A stretch of 64,000 nucleotides of DNA from Spirodela intermedia (lineage: Eukaryota; Streptophyta; Magnoliopsida; Alismatales; Araceae): assembly GCA_902729315.2 (NCBI GenBank), contig LR746275.1:1644501-1708500 (forward strand). The letters are read 5' to 3'. The notes below the pieces were generated by a model. That model did not search any database and had not been told where the DNA came from. It saw only the letters and a list, made by a program, of their open reading frames with translations. Numbering within the stretch: the first letter of the stretch is position 1; each line of letters opens with the position of its first letter. Of the stretch, positions 24,781 through 33,808 are shown piece by piece. Position numbers and translations under genes: made by a program.

Positions 24781-27112
24781 CTAAAAATCTTCATCAACTC
24801 TGAATACGAAGTTCTGTGATCCGTGTTGGAGGCTGGACATCACCGAAGCCTTCTGATAGTCGCCGACCCTCCTCTCGAAGAAATTTGCCTTCCCCCTGTT
24901 CAGCCAAGAGAGAAGAACAAGGGGTTCCGGATAGATCCATGAGAATCGTCATCTCCTCATCAAAGTCAACTATTATACCAGCATATGCGTAGGGGATTGT
25001 CAACGGGCCCGGAATTGGAAAGTCAACGGGACGAGAAACTCACTGCAGGGATATGGACTCCATCCAGTCGAAAGGGTTCTCCACGTTGTACTTCTTCGGA
25101 CAACCCAGAGAAAACTGCGGAGATTCCCGAGAACCAAGTCAAAATGCCGCCCAATGGGAAAGCGGAGAAAGGGTTTTTAAAAGGGTGGTCGAGGAGTAAT
25201 CTTTACCAGCAGACGGTCGGCCACAAATTTCACGTACTGGTTCATCAGAGCAGAGTTCATGCCGATTAATGCACATGGAAGGGCTTCACACACAAATTCT
25301 ATCTCGAGCTCAACGGCATCGTTCACGATTGCGTACACTTTCTCCCAGCTCGGACGCTTCCGCAGTAAGCTGGTGCACCAAAGCTTAGCTAAATAAAGAT
25401 GGTGGAGAACAGGAAGATGAGAGTCTCTCGTTCCAGGAATAGATAGTCTTAGGTTAGGAAATTAGGAGACTCTAATGAGTAATAACTTAGTTAAATATAA
25501 GATTTCGGAACCCGAACAAAGTGATACATTAGTTCCGGCAATAAATTATTTATGAGAGAAAAAAAAGGGAGAATCTGGCTCTTGAAAATGGGTAATAACT
25601 TGGTAAATATGGATATCGGAAACCACATTAATTGGTTCCAGCCATGAATTACTCCAAGGTAGAAAATCCGGAGATGTCAGAACCCAGATGGTTGAATTCT
25701 TTTGATCCAAAGGTAAACAGTTTTATGGCCGAAAACCGAGAGGATTTAGTTTTTCTGCCCTAGAACACGGGTAATGTCTACATTGAATAAAGATGTCGGA
25801 AACCAGATCATGAGACCTTTTCATTTCATTAATAAATAATTTTAGGGTAGAAAACCGTGGAGACTTTAAGCATTGTGCTCGGGAAAATGGGTAATAACTC
25901 AGTTAAATATAGGTGTTGTAACGCAGAGAAAGTGATTATTTTTTTCCAGTAATAAAAAAAATTATAGGGTAGAAAATCGAAGGGATTGAATTTTTAGGCT
26001 CTCGAAAATGGGTAATAACTTATTTAAATATAGATGCTGGAAACCAGATAATGTGATGTTTTTTGTTGCAGTAATGTGATGTTTCAGGGTAGAAAATCGA
26101 GAGAATTTAACAATTTTGCTCCAGAAAATGGGTGATAACTTGTTGGGGAAGACTCACCTATACAGAAGACATGCGAAATCACAGTGGAGACCCTCATCCC
26201 TAGAGATGAGCTCGTTTGAGAATGTGAGTCCAGGCATGAGTCCCCTCTTTTTCAGCCAAAAGATGGCACAGAAGCTGAGTACAAAAATCAAATCTTTTAA
26301 GGAAGAGTTGCCCCAAAAAAAATAAAGGGGAAGAAGAGAAGAATCCCTTCCATATTATTCGGAACAACTCACCTTCCTGAGAAAAAGATTCCTTCAACGC
26401 AAGAGAAGGCAACTAGTCTCTCTGCAAATGTGGTGGAGCTGCAAATAGAGGCAGAGAACCATGTTGAGAATCAATGTATTCTGCAGCAATAAGGCTCAAA
26501 GAAATTCAATAATAAACGCATTTTAGCTTGACCCATAGGAAAATGATGACCAGGAAAAAAAAAAGTCCAGGTATCATGTAAATTCCATATTTGACTCAAA
26601 CAGATGCTTACTCTGGAATCAGGCCACTTAACTGAACCAAAATGGAAATAATAACTTGTCTACATCAATCCCAAACCAAGAATCCGAAAAGAGCCTACAA
26701 ATTATTACTGACCTAATTTCAATGTTTAAATTTATTAGATTCAATTTAACTGTTACATTAAATTTGTTAGACTCTAACAGATCATCTACGCTGCAAAGCC
26801 TTTAAAAAATCATTTCCCCACTCATCACAGCCACGATGGGCGTCAGAGCATGAGATTTTTTGCGCCTTTAATAATTATTTGAAAAACGGAAGCTGAAATA
26901 GAAATGCTTCAAAATCTTAAAGACAACTCAAGGCTCAATTTTTCTCGCTAATGGAAAGGTGATTGTAACGAAAAAAATACCAATGATTCGGCAAAGGGGA
27001 TTCCTATAGTAAAACTAGATCAGATACCAAGTTTTCTCTCTCATTAGAAGACGAAACAGTGTATTAGGAAAACGAAACAAAGCTACCATCAGCTCCCAGA
27101 AACTGCTGCTTC

Positions 27113-27151
<39 letters not shown>

Positions 27152-28956
27152 AAGAGTAATATACCTTTCTATCCACTTCAGCGCCCATTTTGCCTTCTTG
27201 GTGACACATGGAATGCTCTCAACAGCATTAAATAGCCTGTTCTTCTCATTTGTATCCTTAATATATGTCTCCAAAAGCAAGCTGTACATCTCTATACGAA
27301 ATGAAAAAACTAAAGTATGAGCGGAGACATTTGTCCAACAAGCAATGAAAAAGTAGAAGCCACATACAGAGATTTACCAGAATGTATATTTTCCATAGCA
27401 ATCTGAAACCCATAAAACGCTCGAGCCTACAAAAGTTTGAAGCAAATTAAAATTTCCCCTCATTTCCATGTCACGTCATAAAAAAATAACAGGGGAATTC
27501 ATTAGATGGCGTTGTAGGATTGGGGGAGGAGAAGCTCGAGAGGATGGCCTAGGTGAAACATATATCATACGTGTATGTGTGCATGCCTTCATGCCCATAG
27601 TTTATGGATCTGTGAGAAGACTAATCTCGGTATTCAGGACCTGATGAAAGGTAGTTCCCAGCTGGATATACATGCGATAGTCTTTGCTCATGACTAAAGT
27701 ATGTGCAATGCATGTTCTCTATTCTCCAGAAGGTGGGGATCTAATATTTTACTCCTGTCGGACTTCAATTTACACATCAGAGATTTGAAGAAATGCATTT
27801 CATCTGTATATACACACAGATATCCATCGTTTACATGACAGAGTGTGAAAAAAGCCTTTCAGAGGCCATATAATATATGTATTTATTGTTTCATATATAA
27901 AATTTATCTTGAAATGGAAACATTGTATAAAATTTACCTTTGATTGAACAACAACACAAACAGATATCCCCAAAGAGGCTAATAAAAGTGAGAAGGATGA
28001 GAATAGAGCGCATGGGATATGAGTTGAGCGAATCAGGGGAACATTGTAACCCTTCTAGGCCTCTGTATGCTGATTACCTCAGGGATTTGAACGTCTTTTA
28101 AGAATCTTGCAGCCAAGTTCTCCAAGACGATACCATCTGAAGCAGCAAAGAACGCTAATACGTGGCTTATGAAATGCTTCTCTGACTTGGACAGACTTTC
28201 CCAGTGCATAACATCATTCGACAAGTCAACCTCCTCGGCTGTAACCAGTGTAGCCCTTTGCGTATCAGAATATTAAAAAAAATATAATCCAAATTTGGTT
28301 CAAAGATAAAGTCAAATCTAAAGATGGATGGAAATATGGCAAGCGATGTGGAAAAAGAAATAAAAATACCTCAAGGAAAGGAATTCGAACATTCGTATTG
28401 TATTCCATACTGGATTGGACCCGCAAATTAGGATAGACAAAGATGGGGATATGAACACCAGGGGGGGGGAGCGGAAAACCAGTGGAACCAAAGAAAGAAA
28501 GAAAATGTACGAAACAGATGAACTTGGCTCCTACAGAAGAGAGGAAGAGAAAGAATAACTAGCAGTGTCCAAGGAAAGCATAAATTGTGAGTACAGTACG
28601 GACCAATTCTTTAGGCGAGAAAAACGGACCGCAATAATCCTAAACAATCAGTCAAGATCAAAGTCAAGCAGAGCAACGAAATTTAGCAGAAAGTGAAGAA
28701 AACCCTCAGGTCTATTCCCTGAGCCGACCAGCACTCTGCGAAGATAAGCCAGACCAGAGGAAAGGTATCGAAGCCCAACAGACACAATCGCTTGCCGCTC
28801 ACCCGTCCAGAATGAGGCCTCGGCCTTCTTGTACATCTCCCAGAGCTGTCTGTACTTGACTGGAAACATGCAGAACCTCTGGTTCTGCTCCTCCAAGATA
28901 GGCTCCCCACTGTCCGCCACCACATCCTTCACCTCTGCCTTCCCGTACGACCCCAT
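24781..28956 (-). CDS. RNR2: Ribonucleoside-diphosphate reductase small subunit (R2), nine exons
   Basis: R2 holds the diiron-tyrosyl radical centre that lets the R1 subunit reduce ribonucleotides to deoxyribonucleotides. Minus-strand exons: 28803-28956, 28078-28238, 27378-27426, 27165-27291, 26373-26438, 26158-26274, 25207-25369, 25044-25114, 24781-24895; total 340 residues, normal for plant R2, with every phase closing. Iron ligands can be placed by alignment to the known family pattern: Asp86 (FFAASDGIV), Glu117 and His120 (AMENIHSEMY), Glu179 (CVEGIFF), Glu213 and His216 (SRDEGLHCD); the radical tyrosine is Tyr124. The C-terminus FRVDEDF is the R1-docking tail. All catalytic residues are present, so the gene looks functional. 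Intron 6 (25370-26157) is filled by a ~120-bp tandem repeat. An E2F-type motif lies about 160 bases upstream of the start. Confidence 0.96.
25440..26157. repeat. ~120-bp minisatellite filling RNR2 intron 6
   Basis: The word ATGGGTAATAACT or a close variant starts at about 25475, 25588, 25767, 25887, 26008 and 26128, mostly 113-121 bases apart; the 25588-25767 gap of 179 holds an extra partial unit. Each unit also carries a GATGTCGGAAACCAGAT-like word, a GTAATAAATTATTT-like stretch and GGGTAGAAAATCGAGAGGAT. The last copy runs into the splice donor of exon 6 on the minus strand. Confidence 0.88.
27115..27142. repeat. (TA)n microsatellite in RNR2 intron 4
   Basis: Pure TA dinucleotide run followed by a short GA run, starting about 20 bases inside the intron after exon 4 of RNR2. 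Confidence 0.9.
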
Positions 28957-29000
28957 GGCCGCCTCCCCCTCCAGGCTCTGTTCCTACACACCCGCGGCCA

Positions 29001-29009
29001 AAACCCTAG
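29001..29009 (+). promoter_or_regulatory. Telo-box-like motif AAACCCTAG
   Basis: The motif lies 45-53 bases upstream of the RNR2 ATG, on the strand opposite the gene. Telo-boxes occur near the starts of many plant genes active in dividing cells; here the assignment rests only on the motif and its place. Confidence 0.4.
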
Positions 29010-29115
29010 CAGAGCCCCTCATATCCTCTCCTCCCTCCTGGTCAGACGTCTCTGAAAGCGACCGCATAGTTGGTTGCTCGATGTTGGCCGTTGGCTGAAA
29101 ACCGACCCCCCGCGC

Positions 29116-29123
29116 GCGCGAAA
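29116..29123 (-). promoter_or_regulatory. E2F-type motif TTTCGCGC upstream of RNR2
   Basis: Read on the minus strand the sequence is TTTCGCGC, which fits the E2F consensus TTTSSCGS, 160-167 bases upstream of the RNR2 ATG. Plant ribonucleotide reductase genes are known E2F targets induced in S phase, so the placement is credible. It sits in a CG-repeat run, so a chance match is possible. Confidence 0.5.
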
Positions 29124-29674
29124 AAGATAACCGCCAGCCGATTTGGCAATCGCGAATCGTTTGATAAGGCTCTCTGACAACGACGATTCGTCTCTCCCAG
29201 GATGATCTCCTACGGTCATTAGCATGGGTGAGCCTTATTTTCTTCAGAAAATCCATTTTTAAAAAATATTTAATTAATTCCCAATGCAGGAGGCTGCCGA
29301 GAACACACCATGCATGTTATCCTATTATGTCAACTCATAATGGCACGTTGAACTCGTTGGAGACGACTTGCTTGAGACAGCAAGTGGGTAAAATAGATAC
29401 ACTTAAGCATGAGTTGACTTCTAACACCAAATCGCAGATGATAATCAGCATCATAACGCGACTTTCGTCAGACGATAATTCCGGGTGGTAGGATGACGAT
29501 CTTGTCACAAGGAAACATCGACATTGATGAAAACGTATGCGCTTGCTCGTGCGATTTAGTAATCTACAGTTTCCCATCGTCAGCAGCGATGCTATCACGG
29601 AGTCAACGTCTTCGGAGAAGATGGAAACCAGATAGGAGGGGAGGGTAGATCATGACGGGTGCGGCGGCGATCAT

Positions 29675-30280
29675 TCAGTCGTCGATCTGAGTCGGCGGAG
29701 GCGGGGCGGCGGTGGCGCTGCCGGCGAAGGCGGAGCCGGCCATCATCACCTTGAACTCCTCGAAGCTGACGAGCCCGTCGCCGTCGCGGTCGACGCCGTC
29801 GATCATTCGGCGGCACTGCGCGACGGAGGCCCGCTCTCCGAGACCACGGAGAACTCTGGCGAGCTCGTCGGCGGAGATGGCGCCGTTCCGATCGAGATCG
29901 AAGATGGAGAAGGCTTGGCGAAGGTCTTCCATGGCGTCGACGGGGCCGACCCCGGAGGTGTTGAGCTCCACGAACTCGGCGTAGCTGATGAAGCCGTCGC
30001 CGTCGCCGTCGGCCTCGGCCATCATGTGGGCGAGCTCCTCCGGCGATGGCGGGTGGCTGCTGAGGCTGCGGAGGATCGCCTCCAGCTCCGCCGCGGAGAT
30101 CTTGCCGTCGCCGTTGGAGTCGAACTTGTCGAACACCTGCTGCAGCTCCTCCTCCGGGTTTCTGCTCGTCGAAGCCCGCTGCTCCGCCGCCGCCGTCGGC
30201 GACGTCGCCGCCGACTCGGCGCCGTCTCCCCCCTTGCTCCTCCTCCGGTGGCGCTTGAACAGCGCTCTGATCCGCCCCAT
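29675..30280 (-). CDS. Calmodulin-like protein with four EF-hands (CML25/26 type)
   Basis: Intronless, 201 residues. Four canonical EF-hand loops are visible: residues 54-65 (DSNGDGKISAAE), 91-102 (DGDGDGFISYAE), 128-139 (DLDRNGAISADE) and 164-175 (DRDGDGLVSFEE); each keeps Asp at position 1, Gly at 6 and Glu at 12, so all four should bind calcium. The N-terminal ~45 residues are an Arg/Lys-rich and then Ala/Ser-rich extension, and the tail is Pro-rich; there is no clear myristoylation Gly beyond Met-Gly-Arg. The EFVELNTSG block between loops 2 and 3 resembles the CML25/26 group, but exact orthology is not provable here. The gene is very GC-rich, which opens long false ORFs on both strands. 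It faces away from the calmodulin-binding protein at 32021, a possible functional partner class. Confidence 0.93.
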   Translation of the reverse strand: MGRIRALFKRHRRRSKGGDGAESAATSPTAAAEQRASTSRNPEEELQQVFDKFDSNGDGKISAAELEAILRSLSSHPPSPEELAHMMAEADGDGDGFISYAEFVELNTSGVGPVDAMEDLRQAFSIFDLDRNGAISADELARVLRGLGERASVAQCRRMIDGVDRDGDGLVSFEEFKVMMAGSAFAGSATAAPPPPTQIDD

Positions 30281-30660
30281 TTAGACAGAGAAAGATAGAG
30301 AGAGAGGGGATGAAGGAAGGTAGTGGATGGGTTCCCTGCGGCGAGTGTAGAGAGAGAGAGGGGCGGAGAAGGAGAGGATCCCCCAAGGGGGGGGAGGAGA
30401 GAAGGGGAGTGCGGCGACCTGCTGCAACAGGTCGGGAATGGGGGACGTTGTCCATTCCAACATGTGGGAAGAGCGAACACGTAACCCAATTTAGGGGTAT
30501 TATCGTCCACGAGCGCAAATCCCCTCCGCATAATAACGGGCATCTCGTAAATGCCGTTGCGGTGGTGCAGCCGCCGCCGCTCTGCCCGCCATCCACCTGG
30601 ACAGCGCCCCGCAAAAAGGGTGCCCCTCCTCTCTCTTCCGCCGACGGTCACGGCAACCCC

Positions 30661-30692
30661 GTTCTCTCTCTCTCTCTCTCCCTCTCTCTCTA
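30661..30692. repeat. (CT)n tract upstream of the CML gene
   Basis: Nearly pure CT dinucleotides about 380 bases upstream of the CML start; such GA/CT tracts are common in plant promoters and leaders. Confidence 0.8.
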
Positions 30693-31504
30693 ACAACGGA
30701 CCTCCGCGCGTCCTTTGAACGCAACCGCCGGATGCGAATCAGCGGCGGAGGCCACGCCGTTAACTCGGGTTCCGGTGAACTCCACGCGTCCAGCATCCGA
30801 TGCCGGCTCTCTAGAGAGAGGAAGAGAGAGAGAAAGAGAGTAAAAAGATACATGAAGGCGTAAAAAAATCATTTTATTTTTATTTTTAAGGTTAATATTA
30901 TTATCCGAAAAAATAGAAAATAAGAATACATAAGAATGCATTGTGCTGGAGTCTTGGTCCTGCCCTTTCTCGTGAGTCAGTTACTTATTTATATATTTGA
31001 GTGTACTAAAATATATTCAATGATAGAGGGATAGAAAAGGGTCTTTTTCGGGGGTGGTTCATAAATCTATTAAACACATGGACTCTCGAGAAAAGTCAAG
31101 ATATTTAGGTGAACTTACGTTTTTTTTTTAATAAACAATATAGTCTCTCGGAATTAGCATAAGATTAATCAGAAGGGTCGTATATACTTTATGCGGAGTT
31201 GGGTCTAAGTGAAAAAGAGAAAGTCTAATTTACAATTTAACAAGTTTGCGGCGTGTAAAACAATCCTAAAAAGTAAGATTACCATGTAATTATATTCTAA
31301 AAGAGTAAATATTAATATTTTTGAAATGTTTTGAAATCTCGAGAATGTTCCCGGGAGGAAGAGTCCCTGGTCTTCTTCTTCTTCTTCTTCTTCAGTCTGC
31401 AGTTCATCTGGGTCGGCTGCGACGGCGGCGTCGGTGGCGGAGCTCAGGTCCGGCGCTTTGTCGCCGTGATCTGTCTCTCCGGTGAGGCAAAAATTCTCGA
31501 CGGG

Positions 31505-31781
31505 GTAGGCGACTTTTGACCGCTTCGTATGAAGCGGGAGGCAACCGCGTGAAGATAGTTGCTAGTATTATTCTTCAGTGTCCACTTCCTTCACCTTGCT
31601 CGACGGCGAGGCGACGGCGATGGCGATTGCGATGGCGATGATGATGGCGGATGTTCAGGACCAGCGGCTGGTAGGCGTGATCCTTCTGTTCTTTTTGTTG
31701 ATCTAGCGAGGAGAAAAATATCCGACCGGTGAGGCGAGTTTTGACTGCTTCCTAGGAAGGGGTGGCAACCGCGTGAAGAAA
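31505..31781 (+). repeat. Diverged ~53-bp direct duplication in the leader of the calmodulin-binding protein gene
   Basis: 31505-31557 and 31730-31781 share the pattern GGCGA(C/G)TTTTGAC(C/T)GCTTC, then a variable patch, then GGCAACCGCGTGAAGA. Identity is roughly 80 percent by eye, with about 172 bases between copies. Both lie upstream of the ATG at 32021. Confidence 0.7.
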
Positions 31782-32020
31782 GGTCAGCGTGGGATCCTCT
31801 GACGGTGTCGCCCTGCGCTCCTTCTCCGACCGCCGTCCACCCCGTTCCATTTTTCAAATTCAAGGAAACCTTCCCTCCCTCCCGTCGTACAAGAAGTCAA
31901 GCAGTGGTCCTTTGAATCTTTCATCCTCCGCCTCCAAATCGACGTCTGAAGTCTATCTCCGGCAACTGAGGTTTCTGTTGATTCTTTGATTGTTTTCCAT
32001 AGGGGTTAATCGATCTGGCT

Positions 32021-33655
32021 ATGAGATGGTTCAGAAGAAGTGCGCCGGTGGAGACGGCGAGGGCTGGCGTCAAATACGGGAAGCGTGTCCACTCCCAGAA
32101 GCTCCTCCAGGATGGGGGAAGCAACGGAGGAGGTGATCTAAGGAATGTGCTGAAGAAGATGAGGTCCATCAAGGCCATGGAGGGGAGCATCGTTCTCCCT
32201 CTGGAAGATCAACTCGTGCAGTTCGACAAGCCAGCAACGGAAGAGAAGATGGTGAAGAAGAAGAAGGCGTCGGCTACCATAACCCCTGGATCGGAGCCGA
32301 ATTATATGAAGTTAACACAGTCATCCAGCGCAAGGAGGGAGAAAGTGAAAGTTCAGGTAATCGATGTCTCCCCTGCTATGGCTGCCGCAGAAAAGAGAAG
32401 AAACCCTCGGCCCGCAAAAGTTTCCGAACCTCCGAAGCGCCCATCTGGAGATGATTCCAATCAGAAACCTGCAAAAGTCTTGACGAGGAAATTGAGCTTG
32501 AGAGCGACGAGGCCATTAATGAGGGAGAAGAGCTTCAGTATCGGGCCCGCCCGGGGCACGTGCTCGTCCACGATGAAGCACTCAAAGTTCCCAAATCGTC
32601 CGGATCCCAAATCCAGACTCTCAGAGGCTGAGAAGACCTCGATCCTCCAGGTCTGCCCCTTCAATTACTGCTCCCTGAACGGTCACCACCACCCGCCCCT
32701 TCCCACCTTGAGACGCTTGGTGTCAGGTAGGAGGCAACTGCTGAAGAACCAGAGTATGAAGCTCAGAGGGCTCTCCTCCTTCAAGAGAAGGGGGTCAAAC
32801 AAGAAAAAGGAGGTTGAAATGGGCGAGGACGGATGTGAGGACGACTTCTTCGTTGAGATATATGTGAACTGTGGTGAAGGCCCTGCGGTATCTGCCAGTG
32901 ATGAGGTTGGAGAGAAGGATAGTCGAGCTTCTGAAATCTGGGATGATGTCAGGGCCTCCATTGATGATTCTGGATCTGAGGTAACCTTGAACAATGATTT
33001 TGATCCAATCAGCGTATTCTCCTCTGAAGAGATGGATGTTCTGAATGATTTTCTCCAGTTTGTGGAGTGTAGCGAGGAAGCAGGAACCGAGCTCACAGAG
33101 AATCCTTCATTCCCTAAGCCAAATTCTGCAGGGACAGGTTGGCGCTGCTGCATCCTCTCTGGTTCTGACGAGCTCAATGGCAGCCTTCCTGAGGATGACG
33201 GTCATGAAAGGGGTAACGATGAAATCGTTCAACCCTATGATGGGTCTCCGTTCGAGACAGAGCTCCAAGGCGAGGAAGAAGGAGAAGACTCAGCCACCAC
33301 TATTTCAGGCTCCATGAAGCAGAAGAACTCAGGAGCCACAAGAAGAATGATCGAGGTTGCAAAGGAGACAGAACCGTTCAACCTACGACCACCGAGCTTC
33401 CTTCCAGTTGAGCCAAAGCCGGCTGCAGAGAAGGTTGACCTCCGGCATCAGTCAACGGAGGAGAGAAAGAAGGCAGAGGAATGGATGATCGATTATGCCC
33501 TCCAAAAGGTCGTTGACAGACTCACCCCTGACCGGAGAAAGAAGGTAGCGCTTCTCGTGGAAGCTTTCGAGGCTGTCTTGCTCTGTGAATCGGTTCTCCA
33601 CCATGAGGAAACTGGGAGTTTTCCTCCTGCCATGGCGATCGAGGCTTGCAGGTGA
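32021..33655 (+). CDS. Plant calmodulin-binding-domain protein (pfam07839)
   Basis: A single ORF of 544 residues. The C-terminal segment around residues 480-530 contains AEEWMIDYALQKVVDRLTPD followed by RRKKVALLVEAFEAVL, the hallmark of the plant calmodulin-binding domain. The rest is low-complexity and charged: a basic N-terminal half (KKKK, RKLSLRATRPLMREKSFS), a conserved-looking CPFNYCSLNGHHHPP motif near residue 213, and an acidic central part (about 265-430). This layout of a long disordered region and a terminal basic amphipathic helix is typical of the family, whose members are smaller relatives of PICBP. No membrane segment or signal peptide is seen. Biological function is unknown beyond expected Ca2+/calmodulin binding. 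The start at 32021 is the first in-frame ATG after a stop. Confidence 0.88.
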   Translation: MRWFRRSAPVETARAGVKYGKRVHSQKLLQDGGSNGGGDLRNVLKKMRSIKAMEGSIVLPLEDQLVQFDKPATEEKMVKKKKASATITPGSEPNYMKLTQSSSARREKVKVQVIDVSPAMAAAEKRRNPRPAKVSEPPKRPSGDDSNQKPAKVLTRKLSLRATRPLMREKSFSIGPARGTCSSTMKHSKFPNRPDPKSRLSEAEKTSILQVCPFNYCSLNGHHHPPLPTLRRLVSGRRQLLKNQSMKLRGLSSFKRRGSNKKKEVEMGEDGCEDDFFVEIYVNCGEGPAVSASDEVGEKDSRASEIWDDVRASIDDSGSEVTLNNDFDPISVFSSEEMDVLNDFLQFVECSEEAGTELTENPSFPKPNSAGTGWRCCILSGSDELNGSLPEDDGHERGNDEIVQPYDGSPFETELQGEEEGEDSATTISGSMKQKNSGATRRMIEVAKETEPFNLRPPSFLPVEPKPAAEKVDLRHQSTEERKKAEEWMIDYALQKVVDRLTPDRRKKVALLVEAFEAVLLCESVLHHEETGSFPPAMAIEACR

Positions 33656-33732
33656 AAGCCCATCGCGCACAGGTCATGTAAATCTAATTCTAGTATAATC
33701 TTTTAATTATGCAGAAGGATGGGCTTCATTAT

Positions 33733-33769
33733 TTCTCTCTCTCTCTCTCTCTCCTTTTCTCTTTCTTGT

Positions 33770-33801
<32 letters not shown>

Positions 33802-33808
33802 CCTCCCT
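33733..33808. repeat. CT-rich microsatellite tract
   Basis: Two (CT)n runs joined by a short pyrimidine spacer, just downstream of the stop of the calmodulin-binding protein gene. Confidence 0.85.

Larger units (their letters stand above)
28957..29674. other. RNR2 promoter region and CML 3' flank
   Basis: About 720 bases separate the RNR2 start from the CML stop. The first ~250 bases are GC-rich and hold the E2F-type and telo-box motifs listed separately. The rest is mixed-composition 3' flank of the CML gene. No further gene is supported. Confidence 0.6.
30281..32020. other. Divergent promoter region between CML and the calmodulin-binding protein
   Basis: 1.7 kb separates two divergent starts. 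CT/GA-rich tracts lie near the CML start (30300-30370, 30661-30692, 30815-30840). 30840-31330 is AT-rich. 31330-32020 is a GC-rich likely 5' leader of the plus-strand gene, with a TTC-repeat run at about 31372-31393 and a diverged internal duplication (listed separately). No extra protein-coding gene is supported. Confidence 0.6.

Noticed and set aside
29595-30696. Long overlapping ORFs on both strands over the CML gene (up to 339 codons)
   Set aside because: They are low-complexity Arg/Ala/Pro-rich frames opened by very high GC content; only the frame with four EF-hands is coherent.
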